The translations under genes were made by a program, and so were the position numbers. Shown here in pieces: positions 53,178-61,462 of a stretch of DNA of 64,000 bases (its first letter is position 1; each line of letters starts with the position of its first letter). This stretch comes from CAMQRS01 sp964370065 (GTDB lineage Bacteria; Bacillota_I; Bacilli_A; Erysipelotrichales; Erysipelotrichaceae), in the NCBI GenBank assembly GCA_964370065.1, contig CAYJGK010000006.1:1-64000 (forward strand), in the 5' to 3' direction. Under the pieces are notes generated by a model. That model worked only from the letters and a program-made list of their open reading frames with translations. It was not told the DNA's origin and ran no database searches.

Positions 53178-54107
53178 TTATTGAGCAGCTGTAGTAGCTT
53201 TTGGAGCTGCTGCAGCGTCTGTATTGTTGTTATCTCTTCTTACATATGGTCTTCTGTTTCCATCTTTATTGAAGTTTTTTCTATTTTCAAAACGACGACG
53301 TTTTTCTTCGTTTCTTTGTCTTCTTCTTCTTTCGTTTTCAGCGATTTGCTCTTCTACATTGATAATTACATCAGCCATAGTTACATCCGCTTCTTCTCCA
53401 TCTGTTGAATGAGCTACTGATAATAATCCACCTTTTGCTTCCACAATTGCATCAGCCATTAATGTTACAATTAATTTAACTGAACGAATTGCATCATCAT
53501 TAGAAGCGATTGCAAAATCTACTTCTTCTGGATCACAGTTAGTATCTACCATTGCAAATACAGGAATCCCTAATTTTTTAGCCTCTGCTACTGCATTGTG
53601 CTCTTCTTTAGGATCAACTACAAATACTGCTTGTGGTAATTTTTTCATTTCTTTAATTCCACCTAAGAAGTTTTCTAAACGAGCTTTTTCTTTTCTGTAT
53701 TGTGCTTGTTCTTTTTTAGTATAAACTTCGATTAATCCACTTGATTCCATTTCTTCAATTTCCACTAAGCGTTTAACACGCTTTTGAATTGTTCTATAGT
53801 TTGTTAATAATCCACCTAACCATCTTTGGTTAACGAAGAATGAACCTGAACGTAACGCTTCTTCTTCAATAGTAGCTTGCGCTTGTTTTTTAGTTCCAAC
53901 AAATAATACTTTACCGCCTTTTTCAGCGATAGCTTTAATAGCAGCATATGCATCTTCTACTTGTACTAAAGTGTTTTCTAAGTTAATGATATGTACACCA
54001 TTTCTTTGTGCATAGATGTTTGCCTTCATTTTTGGGTTCCATCTACGTGTTTGATGTCCAAAATGAACACCGTTTTCTAATAATTTTCTCATTGAAATTA
54101 CTGACAT
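53178..54107 (-). CDS. rpsB: 30S ribosomal protein S2 with long Arg/Asn-rich C-terminal tail
   Basis: S2 binds the 30S head/body junction near S1 and bS21. The body is canonical: GVHFGHQTRRWNPKM, FVNQRWLGGLLTNYRT and IPVFAMVDTNCDPEEVD. The family normally ends near residue 235-250. Here the protein reaches 309 with a tail of about 60-70 residues rich in Arg, Asn and Lys (RRRRQRNEEKRRRFENRKNF) and ending in Ala/Thr. The tail is low-complexity and probably disordered, and may touch rRNA. Confidence 0.96.
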   Translation of the reverse strand: MSVISMRKLLENGVHFGHQTRRWNPKMKANIYAQRNGVHIINLENTLVQVEDAYAAIKAIAEKGGKVLFVGTKKQAQATIEEEALRSGSFFVNQRWLGGLLTNYRTIQKRVKRLVEIEEMESSGLIEVYTKKEQAQYRKEKARLENFLGGIKEMKKLPQAVFVVDPKEEHNAVAEAKKLGIPVFAMVDTNCDPEEVDFAIASNDDAIRSVKLIVTLMADAIVEAKGGLLSVAHSTDGEEADVTMADVIINVEEQIAENERRRRQRNEEKRRRFENRKNFNKDGNRRPYVRRDNNNTDAAAAPKATTAAQ

Positions 54108-54233
54108 AATATGTCCTCGCTTTCCGTTACTCCTCCATCACTTCTAAAATTAATAACTCATCGTTGTGAACTCAACTTCACTAGAGCACGGGATTAATTC
54201 ATTCATGATGTGTGTATTCACGCCTACGCGTGC
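54108..54233 (-). promoter_or_regulatory. Structured 5' leader of rpsB-tsf, possible autoregulation
   Basis: The predicted leader of about 125 nt contains small hairpins (CACGC/GCGTG; GTGAA/TTCAC). It is longer than translation alone needs. Ribosomal-protein feedback is plausible but not shown by a recognised motif. Confidence 0.4.
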
Positions 54234-54239
54234 CTATAT

Positions 54240-54268
54240 ATACTACCACTTTTCGCCTTTCATTTCAA
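54240..54268 (-). promoter_or_regulatory. Sigma-A promoter of rpsB-tsf
   Basis: TTGAAA, a 17-bp spacer and TAGTAT with extended TGG. Confidence 0.72.
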
Positions 54269-54290
54269 TCCTAAATTCCAGTTTTTTTAA

Positions 54291-54334
54291 TTGAAAAAGA
54301 AGCACAAAAAACTTAAATTGTTTTTGTACTTCTT
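54291..54334 (-). terminator. Rho-independent terminator overlapping the xerC 3' end
   Basis: A long imperfect stem, AAGAAGTACAAAAAC with GTTTTTTGTGCTTCTT, is followed by TTTC. Its 5' arm includes the last codons of xerC. Confidence 0.75.
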
Positions 54335-55227
54335 GGGTGTGCTTGTTCATAAACTTTTTTTAGTTTCTCTTGTGAAACATGTGTATAAATTTGTGTTGTT
54401 GATAACGAGGCATGCCCTAATAATTCTTGAACAATTCGTAAATCAGCTCCATGATCTAATAAATGAGTCGCAAAACTATGACGCAACATATGGGGATGTA
54501 ATTTCATCACTAAATTGGCACGTTTACTAGCTTGATCTAAACGGTATTGAATTCCTCTTGCATGAATGGGTTCTCCTAATCGATTCACAAACATATGATT
54601 GTGATTTTGGCGCAAACACAATAGTTGGCGTACTTGTTTACAATAATTTTGTAGACGCATAGCAAGTTCTGGATAAAATGGTACGTATCGATCTTTTTTC
54701 CCTTTCCCATCTTTGACAAATACAAAGTGTTGTTCATAATCAATTTGATCACACTGCAATGCCACTACTTCTGATACACGTAAGCCGCATGCATACATTA
54801 GTTCAAACATGACTTGATCACGCTTTTGCAAGTCATCATCTAATACAAAGCTATCAAGTAAAGATTCGACTTCATGCTCAAACAAAAACTCTGGTATTTT
54901 TTTACTTGTTTTTAAGGAACGAATATGAAGGAGAGGATTTTGATCTAATCCATAACGTTGTTGTAAAAATTTATAGAAACTACGTAATGTGCTCAGTTTA
55001 CGAGAAACACTGCTATTTTGTAATGCATTACGTTGTTTACCCGATTTTAAATAAATAATATATTGATTAATATGTTTACGTTGGACACATAATACATTTT
55101 CAATATGTTCAGTTTTCAAAAATGTGTCAAACTCGCATAAATCTAAGCGATATGCATCATATGTATTCATGCTAGCACTATTTTTTTGTTGGCAATATTG
55201 TAAATACTCAACAATATAGGAATTCAT
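54313..55227 (-). CDS. xerC: Tyrosine recombinase XerC (CodV-like)
   Basis: This recombinase resolves chromosome dimers at dif. The catalytic pattern is complete: Arg in ACGLRVSEV, HMLRHSFATHLL (His-x-x-Arg), LLGHASLSTTQIYTHV with the second His and nucleophilic Tyr. The N-terminal SAM-like core-binding domain fits. It is 304 residues long. The topA-trmFO-xerC order is that of Bacillus, but hslVU and codY do not follow; rpsB does. ATG 55227 overlaps the trmFO stop. Confidence 0.9.
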   Translation of the reverse strand: MNSYIVEYLQYCQQKNSASMNTYDAYRLDLCEFDTFLKTEHIENVLCVQRKHINQYIIYLKSGKQRNALQNSSVSRKLSTLRSFYKFLQQRYGLDQNPLLHIRSLKTSKKIPEFLFEHEVESLLDSFVLDDDLQKRDQVMFELMYACGLRVSEVVALQCDQIDYEQHFVFVKDGKGKKDRYVPFYPELAMRLQNYCKQVRQLLCLRQNHNHMFVNRLGEPIHARGIQYRLDQASKRANLVMKLHPHMLRHSFATHLLDHGADLRIVQELLGHASLSTTQIYTHVSQEKLKKVYEQAHPRSTKTI

Positions 55228-56519
55228 CAATCAAACTGACCTTTCACAGCCTCAATGCTTTCTAAAGCAAACTTTGCATACGCTGCTTTTTTTTCATTTT
55301 TTTTCACTTTTTCTTTTAAACGCATAATCCCAAAATTTGCGTTCATCGGTTGAAAGTATTTTGGATTCGTGTGAGTGATGTATTTTGCCATACTACCAAT
55401 AGCTGTCGTATCATTTAATGTGACAACCTCTTTACCACGCATATAATTGGCCATATTTAATCCCGCTAACATTCCACTAGCAGCCGATTCAATATAACCC
55501 TCTACACCACATAATTGTCCTGCAAAAAACAAATCATCTCTTGTTATGGCTTGATAAGTAGGCTTTAAACATTTAGGTGCACACAAATATGTATTACGAT
55601 GCATTACCCCATAACGTATGATTTCTACATTTTCTAAACCTGGAATCATTTGAAGGATACGTTTTTGTTCGCCCCATTTTAAGTGAGTTTGAAAACCCAC
55701 AACATTATATAAGCTAGCTGCAGCATCATCTTGTCTTAGCTGGACAACTGCATGTGCTCTTTTTCCACCATCTTTTTCTAATCCAACTGGTTTCATAGGA
55801 CCAAACAATAATGTTTTTTCCCCACGTCTTGCAATCTCTTCAAACGGCATACACCCTTCAAAGTACTTCTCTTCAAAATCTTTTACAGGTACAGTTTCCG
55901 CTTGGATTAATGCCTCATAAAAGTTTTTGAATTCTTCCTCATTCATTGCACAATTAATATAATCTGCAGCTCCTTTGTCATATCGTGATTTATAATAAGC
56001 TTTTTCAAAATCGATACTCTCTTTTGTGACAATAGGTGCAGCTGCATCATAAAAATGTAAGTAGTCTTCATTGAATAATCGTTGAATATCTGCACTTAAT
56101 GCATCACTTGTCAAAGGACCCGTCGCCACAATAACAGGTCCGTTTGGAATACTTGTTACTTCCTCTTCAACTATCTCCACTAAAGGATGTTCCTTTAAAA
56201 AAGTTGTAATATTTTTAGAGAATGATTCGCGATCTACTGCCAAAGCACTACCTGCAGGTACCGCAGTTTCATCAGCTACTTTCATAATTAATGAGTCAAA
56301 CATACGCATTTCTTCTTTCATGACACCTACGGCATTGTTTAACGCATTAGATCGTAATGAATTACTACAAACCAATTCTGCAAAATTTGAACTATGATGA
56401 GCAGGTGTCATCTTTTTAGGACGCATTTCAATTAGAGTAACCGGAATTCCTCTTTTTACCAATTGCCAACAAGCTTCACTTCCTGCTAAACCTGCTCCAA
56501 TAATCGTTACTCTTTCCAT
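55227..56519 (-). CDS. trmFO: Methylenetetrahydrofolate-tRNA-(uracil-5-)-methyltransferase TrmFO
   Basis: This folate/FAD-dependent enzyme makes m5U54 in tRNA. The N-terminal FAD-binding motif VTIIGAGLAGSEACWQL is intact, followed by TPAHHSSNFAELVCSNSLR and, later, GQLCGVEGYIESAASG. At 430 residues it is typical. It overlaps topA by one base. Confidence 0.96.
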   Translation of the reverse strand: MERVTIIGAGLAGSEACWQLVKRGIPVTLIEMRPKKMTPAHHSSNFAELVCSNSLRSNALNNAVGVMKEEMRMFDSLIMKVADETAVPAGSALAVDRESFSKNITTFLKEHPLVEIVEEEVTSIPNGPVIVATGPLTSDALSADIQRLFNEDYLHFYDAAAPIVTKESIDFEKAYYKSRYDKGAADYINCAMNEEEFKNFYEALIQAETVPVKDFEEKYFEGCMPFEEIARRGEKTLLFGPMKPVGLEKDGGKRAHAVVQLRQDDAAASLYNVVGFQTHLKWGEQKRILQMIPGLENVEIIRYGVMHRNTYLCAPKCLKPTYQAITRDDLFFAGQLCGVEGYIESAASGMLAGLNMANYMRGKEVVTLNDTTAIGSMAKYITHTNPKYFQPMNANFGIMRLKEKVKKNEKKAAYAKFALESIEAVKGQFD

Positions 56520-58648
56520 TATGCTTCCTCTTTTTCTTTCGCTTTTGTTTCGTTATCTTCTACTTTAATTGGTTCCATATGCCTACATTTTGGATAGCCA
56601 CTACATCCAATAAAGTATTTCCCATAACGACTTTTACGCTTTACCAACTCTTTCCCACATTCTGGGCACATTTTACCAGTTGGTTCTGGTTGTTCTTTAT
56701 TATTTTTTATATATTTACAATCAGGATAATTTTCGCAAGCAAAGAATTCACCAAAACGACCTCTTTTCTTTACTAAGTTCCCTGCACAATTCGGACATTT
56801 TTCATCTGTTTTATCTTCTTCTTTTTGTTGAATGTATTTACATTCAGGATAGTTACCACATGCTATAAAATCACCATAACGTCCCTTACGAATGACTAAA
56901 TCACTTCCACAATCCGGACATTTTTCTCCAGTTTTTTGTGCCTCTATTTTTTCCATACCTGCATTTGCTTTATCTAATAAAGGCATAAATTTGTCATAAA
57001 ATACTTGTAGTTCTTCCACATTATCTAAATGACCTTCAGCAATCTTATCTAATGCACCTTCCATTTCAGCTGTGTATTTAACATTAATAATAGAATTAAA
57101 AAATTCTTGTAATTTAGCATCTGTTAAAATACCTTGCTCTGTTGGAAAAAATACTTTTGTTTTTCCTGTTTCCGTTTGCTTTTTAAGTTCTACATAACTT
57201 CTAGCTTGTAAGGTATCAATAATACTTGCATATGTACTTGGTCTACCAATACCATTTTCTTCCATTTCTTTTATTAAACGTGCTTCACTATAGCGCATTG
57301 GCGGTTCTGTAAAGTGTTGTTTACCTTCTAAAGCAACCTGTTCTAACACTTCCTCTACATTTAATGTAGGCAACAATTCATCTTTACTGGATTCATATGC
57401 GCCATATACTTTTAAGTATCCATCAAATGTTTGTACACTTCCATTTGCATTAAATTCGCATCCATTATTTTCGATTACGACTTGTACTGCATCATTTTTG
57501 GCAGGAGCCATTAAAGAGGCTAATGTACGATAATAAATTAGTTTATATAATTTAAATTGATCATTTGTTAAGTGTGCTTTTATGCTTTCTGGTGTACGAT
57601 GAATACTTGTAGGACGGCATGCCTCATGTGCATCTTGTGCTTTATCATCTTTTTTAACACGCACATTTCCTAAGTATTCTTTTCCAAACTCCTGTTCAAT
57701 ATAGCTTAAAGCAGACGAGATAAAATCTGGACTTAATCGAGTTGAATCTGTTCTCATATAGGAGATTAACCCTTCTGTACCACTTTCTAAATCTACCCCT
57801 TCATATAATTTTTGGGCAACTTGCATTGTCTTTTTTGCGCTAAAACTTAATTTAGTAGAAGCTTCTTGTTGTAATGTACTTGTAATAAAAGGCATTTTAG
57901 GTTGTTTCTTCTTTACCTTTTTATCTATTTTAGTAACGGTATATGTTTCCCTACAACGTGCAATAATCGCTTTAGATTGCTCTTCATTTACAATTTTGGC
58001 TTTTTTTCCATCTACTTTTTTTAATTCTGCTTCAAATTTATTTCTACCTTTCGTAATAGCGGCATGAACACTCCAATATTCTTCACTTACAAAGGCATTA
58101 ATATCACTTTCTCTTTCAACGATTAATCGCAAGGCGACAGATTGTACACGTCCTGCTGATTTTGATTTAATTTTACTTTGTAGTAATTTTGATAGTTTAA
58201 ACCCTATAATTCGATCTAACATGCGTCTTGTTTCTTGTGATTTGACTAAATTTTGGTCCACACAGCGTGGTACATCAAAAGCCGCCATTACAGCGTTCTT
58301 AGTGATTTCATTAAAAACAATACGATTTTCTTCGCTTTGATCTAAATTTAGTTCTTGCGCTAAATGCCATGCGATAGCTTCCCCTTCTCGATCCGGGTCA
58401 CTTGCCAAGTACACTTGATCACTTTTTTTCGCAAGTTTCTTTAACTCTTTCACAACATCCTTTTTTTCTTTGCTTATTTTATAGGTCGGTGTAAATGCAT
58501 TCTCTACATCAATACCTAAACCACCTTTTCCTGTTGTGGCTAAGTCACGAATGTGTCCTTTACTGGATACTACAGTAAATTCACTACCTAAATATTTTTC
58601 AATTGTTTTTGATTTTGATGGTGATTCGACGATTACTAACTTTTTCAT
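56519..58648 (-). CDS. topA: DNA topoisomerase I
   Basis: This type IA enzyme relaxes negative supercoils. The TOPRIM domain is present (IVESPSKSKTIEKYLG and ASDPDREGEAIAWHL), as is the active-site Tyr segment EGLISYMRTDSTRLS (about 300). Three C-terminal four-Cys zinc modules follow (CPDCG, CPNCA, CPECG starts). The length is 709 residues. RBS AGGAGGAG precedes ATG. Confidence 0.97.
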   Translation of the reverse strand: MKKLVIVESPSKSKTIEKYLGSEFTVVSSKGHIRDLATTGKGGLGIDVENAFTPTYKISKEKKDVVKELKKLAKKSDQVYLASDPDREGEAIAWHLAQELNLDQSEENRIVFNEITKNAVMAAFDVPRCVDQNLVKSQETRRMLDRIIGFKLSKLLQSKIKSKSAGRVQSVALRLIVERESDINAFVSEEYWSVHAAITKGRNKFEAELKKVDGKKAKIVNEEQSKAIIARCRETYTVTKIDKKVKKKQPKMPFITSTLQQEASTKLSFSAKKTMQVAQKLYEGVDLESGTEGLISYMRTDSTRLSPDFISSALSYIEQEFGKEYLGNVRVKKDDKAQDAHEACRPTSIHRTPESIKAHLTNDQFKLYKLIYYRTLASLMAPAKNDAVQVVIENNGCEFNANGSVQTFDGYLKVYGAYESSKDELLPTLNVEEVLEQVALEGKQHFTEPPMRYSEARLIKEMEENGIGRPSTYASIIDTLQARSYVELKKQTETGKTKVFFPTEQGILTDAKLQEFFNSIINVKYTAEMEGALDKIAEGHLDNVEELQVFYDKFMPLLDKANAGMEKIEAQKTGEKCPDCGSDLVIRKGRYGDFIACGNYPECKYIQQKEEDKTDEKCPNCAGNLVKKRGRFGEFFACENYPDCKYIKNNKEQPEPTGKMCPECGKELVKRKSRYGKYFIGCSGYPKCRHMEPIKVEDNETKAKEKEEA

Positions 58649-58671
58649 AAATCTCCTCCTATTTCTAAATC

Positions 58672-58700
58672 ATATTAACTGTATCATTTCGCTTTGTCAA
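58672..58700 (-). promoter_or_regulatory. Sigma-A promoter of topA-trmFO-xerC
   Basis: TTGACA, a 17-bp spacer and TAATAT lie between the dprA stop and topA; the leader is about 20 nt. Confidence 0.85.
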
Positions 58701-58705
58701 TTATT

Positions 58706-59440
58706 TTATATTTCTTCTAAATCTTGTATTGTACAGAGCACTTGGCATCCGCTTTGTATTAATAAGTTACAACCTAATCCATTTTCATCTAAAAATGAAT
58801 AGGGAAAGCAATACACATCTTTCCCTAATTCTAAAGCTTCATTCACCGATATTAATGTTCCACTTCTTACTTTTGCTTCCACAACTATTAAGCTACTGCT
58901 CAGTGCACTGACAATACGATTGCGCCATGGAAAGTGATGTGCGAGTGGCTTTGTACCATTTGGGTACTCTGATACAATTAAATGATACTTGCGCATCTCT
59001 ATATATAAATTTTCATTTTCTTTAGGGTACACAACATCTAGACCACAACCTAATACACCGATAGTGTGTCGATTCATTGTTATGGCTTGTTGATGAGCTA
59101 AAGCATCTACACCCTTTGCTAATCCGCTGACAATGGTATATGCTTTGGCAAGATGTCGAATTAATAAAATGGTATTGTTTTTGGCTTGTTCACTATATAT
59201 ACGACTGCCTACTACCCCTACACACTTATCATTTAGTAACTTAATATTTCCTTCATAAAATAAAATCCATGGGCGATAGTTTAACTGTAATAAACATGTG
59301 GGGTATTCAGGATCTAAAATAGTGACATAATGACCATTATACTCTATTCGCTCGTATGCCTCATTATTTAAGATTGCTTTAGCAATCTTAGTACAATCAC
59401 CTTTATATTTTACTGCATAGCTTAAAATTTGTTCTCTCAT
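58706..59440 (-). CDS. dprA: DNA-processing protein DprA/Smf
   Basis: DprA loads RecA on incoming single-stranded DNA in transformation. The Rossmann-like core is clear: VGVVGSRIYSEQA, IVSGLAKGVDALAHQQA, GVLGCGLDVVYPKEN, HFPWRNRIVSALSS and EAKVRSGTLISVNEALELG. At 244 residues it ends just after the core and lacks the C-terminal winged-helix domain found in longer DprA proteins. Its place before topA is conserved in Firmicutes. No other competence gene is seen here. Confidence 0.93.
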   Translation of the reverse strand: MREQILSYAVKYKGDCTKIAKAILNNEAYERIEYNGHYVTILDPEYPTCLLQLNYRPWILFYEGNIKLLNDKCVGVVGSRIYSEQAKNNTILLIRHLAKAYTIVSGLAKGVDALAHQQAITMNRHTIGVLGCGLDVVYPKENENLYIEMRKYHLIVSEYPNGTKPLAHHFPWRNRIVSALSSSLIVVEAKVRSGTLISVNEALELGKDVYCFPYSFLDENGLGCNLLIQSGCQVLCTIQDLEEI

Positions 59441-59484
59441 CTTAACACCCCTTATTCCTTTATTAACAAAACAGTTTGCGTTTC

Positions 59485-59518
59485 CTAAAAAAAGAAACTG
59501 ATCTTACTCAGTTTCTTT
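59485..59518 (-). terminator. Rho-independent terminator overlapping the qmcA stop
   Basis: AAAGAAACTGA with TCAGTTTCTTT, a 6-nt loop that includes the stop codon, followed by T6. Confidence 0.9.
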
Positions 59519-60412
59519 CCCTAACATTTCTTTTGCCATCGTTAACATACTTGTCATATTTTGCAGTTCACTTGGTACAACTATTTTTGTAGCTTGCCCA
59601 TCCGCTAGTTTAGTATATGCTTCTAATCCTTTAATGGTTAAAAATGCATGACTTGGATTTGCTTTATTGATAATTTCAATCCCTTCAGCTTGGGCACGAT
59701 ATAAGCGTTCAATCGCTTGTGCTTCTCCTTCTGCTTCGGCAATCATAGATTCTCTTTTCGCATTAGCACGTAAGACCATCGCCTCTTTTTCACCTTCTGC
59801 GGTTAAGATAGCACTACGTTTATCTCCTTCAGCACGTAAAATAGCCTCACGACGTTCACGTTCTGCACGCATTTGTTTTTCCATCGCTTCTTGAATATCC
59901 CGTGGCGGAATAATATTTTTCACTTCCACGCGACCCACTTTAATTCCCCATGGATCAGTAGCTTCATCTAAAATCGCACGCATCTTAGTATTAATAATAT
60001 CACGTGAGGTTAATGTTTCATCTAACTCTAAATCTCCAATAATATTTCTTAGCGTAGTGGCTGTTAAGTTTTCAATCGCAGTAATAGGCCCTACGACTCC
60101 ATACGTATATAACTTAGGATCCGTAATTTGAAAATACACAACCGTATCAATTTGCATTGTTACATTATCTTTTGTGATAACCGGTTGTGGGGGAAAATCC
60201 TTTACAACTTCTTTTAACGTTACTTTATTCGCTACACGATCCACAAATGGAATTAAAACATGTATTCCAGTTGCCCAAGTAGAATGATAAGCACCTAAAC
60301 GTTCTATCACAAATGATTGCGCTTGCGGTACAATACGAACGATATAAAATAGAATACCTCCAACAATTCCAATCGCTATAATCAAAAACAAAAAATTAAT
60401 AATTCCTGCCAT
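59504..60412 (-). CDS. SPFH/Band 7 membrane protein (QmcA/stomatin-like)
   Basis: This 302-residue protein has one N-terminal membrane helix (about 6-26), a Band 7 domain (VPQAQSFVIERLGAYH, PFVDRVANKVTL, TLRNIIGDLELDE) and a long Ala/Glu/Arg coiled coil (about 180-250) ending in a hydrophobic region. Such proteins oligomerise as membrane scaffolds or protease-associated rings. The NfeD-like gene 2 bp upstream is its usual partner. Confidence 0.93.
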   Translation of the reverse strand: MAGIINFLFLIIAIGIVGGILFYIVRIVPQAQSFVIERLGAYHSTWATGIHVLIPFVDRVANKVTLKEVVKDFPPQPVITKDNVTMQIDTVVYFQITDPKLYTYGVVGPITAIENLTATTLRNIIGDLELDETLTSRDIINTKMRAILDEATDPWGIKVGRVEVKNIIPPRDIQEAMEKQMRAERERREAILRAEGDKRSAILTAEGEKEAMVLRANAKRESMIAEAEGEAQAIERLYRAQAEGIEIINKANPSHAFLTIKGLEAYTKLADGQATKIVVPSELQNMTSMLTMAKEMLGKETE

Positions 60413-60414
60413 AT

Positions 60415-60849
60415 TTATACCCCCTCCTTAATTTTAGTGACAATTAATTTTGCACCATCAATAGCCAGTACACGTACTTGGCTATTTTCTTTAATGCTAT
60501 TCCCTTCTTTTTCAATAGCAATCCATGAAATACCTAACACTTTAACTTCTCCTCGTCCATTTGGTGGGACACTTTTAGTGATGGTTCCTACTTCATGAAT
60601 AAAGCGATCTGCATTAGTTGCCACAGTATTGCCTCTTAAATAAGAACTAGCAAGTGGCCTTGCTACTAATATCATACCAATACTTACTACAAAAAAGCAA
60701 ATTATTTGTAGTGGTAATGAAATATTCAAGTACGCTAATAATAATGCGACTAATCCTCCTACACTAAACCATACACTAACTAAAGCCGTAGCGGTTGCTA
60801 TTTCTAATAACACACTTGCTACTATAACAATTATCCAAAATAGTGTCAT
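60415..60849 (-). CDS. NfeD-like membrane protein (short form)
   Basis: This 144-residue protein has two to three hydrophobic segments (about 3-25, 28-45 and 48-66) followed by a C-terminal OB-fold domain (VGTITKSVPPNGRGEVKVLGISW is the family pattern; only a part is quoted here). Short NfeD proteins are coupled to SPFH proteins in one operon. The overlap with the upstream gene is 4 nt. Confidence 0.88.
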   Translation of the reverse strand: MTLFWIIVIVASVLLEIATATALVSVWFSVGGLVALLLAYLNISLPLQIICFFVVSIGMILVARPLASSYLRGNTVATNADRFIHEVGTITKSVPPNGRGEVKVLGISWIAIEKEGNSIKENSQVRVLAIDGAKLIVTKIKEGV

Positions 60850-61226
60850 TTTAATCTCCTTTCATTAGTTTTTTTGATATCCACAATTAAAATGTTTTGT
60901 TGGTTATCAAAAATAGCTTCAAATTTTTGCTTGTCGATATCGAAATCACACATTCCTTGAATCTCTTTCATGATTACTTTATTGCTAATTCTTCCATAAC
61001 TTTTTCCAATTGATATTTTATGTAATTTTTCAATTGGGACTAGTTGCAAGTCTACTTCTTTTTTATTGACTGGTTTAATTGCAATTTGTTTGGTCTCTTG
61101 ATTCAAACCAATCATTACCCAGCGTACATCTTTAAAATAACTTGCACAGGCACTATTAAGTGTCATATTTGTTTCATACATTGTTACTTGTAACGTAAAT
61201 ACATTCCCTGACGTCCATTCAAACAT
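60846..61226 (-). CDS. Conserved-looking hypothetical protein, 126 residues
   Basis: I do not recognise this protein. It is soluble with no signal peptide or membrane helix, and has a mixed alpha/beta pattern: an N-terminal FEWTSGNVFTLQVT, a WVMIGLNQETKQIAIKPV beta hairpin and a basic C-terminal end (KKTNERRLK). ATG 61226 follows GGAGGTG; a start 21 bp upstream would precede the RBS. It is the first gene of a three-gene operon with nfeD and the SPFH gene, so a membrane-scaffold-related role is possible but unproven. Confidence 0.75.
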   Translation of the reverse strand: MFEWTSGNVFTLQVTMYETNMTLNSACASYFKDVRWVMIGLNQETKQIAIKPVNKKEVDLQLVPIEKLHKISIGKSYGRISNKVIMKEIQGMCDFDIDKQKFEAIFDNQQNILIVDIKKTNERRLK

Positions 61227-61245
61227 AAGTACACCTCCTATATTC

Positions 61246-61274
61246 ATTATATTATTTATATTATTTTTTTACAA
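61246..61274 (-). promoter_or_regulatory. Promoter of the hypothetical-nfeD-SPFH operon
   Basis: TTGTAA, a 17-bp spacer and TATAAT lie directly before the RBS, giving a very short leader. Other TAATAT boxes nearby leave some ambiguity. Bases 61275-61427 show nothing else. Confidence 0.6.
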
Positions 61275-61427
61275 TGTATTCTTGAACATTATAAATTTAA
61301 CGAACATTTAACTTCTATTTCTTCTAGATATGCCATTATTATTTTACAATGACAGCCTGCAATATTTGATTTTTCTTTTCTACTAGATTTTCATAATCAC
61401 TTTAAATAGTCACTCACCCCTCTTTTA

Positions 61428-61459
61428 CAAAAAAAGTCGATATTTTTCATATCGACTTT
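61428..61459 (-). terminator. Rho-independent terminator after ffh
   Basis: AAAGTCGATAT with ATATCGACTTT, a 5-nt loop, then T7. Confidence 0.92.
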
Positions 61460-61462
61460 ACT

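Noticed and set aside
61275..61427. SRP RNA gene next to ffh
   Set aside because: The spacer is AT-rich without the conserved GNAR-tetraloop hairpin region or a promoter/terminator pair.
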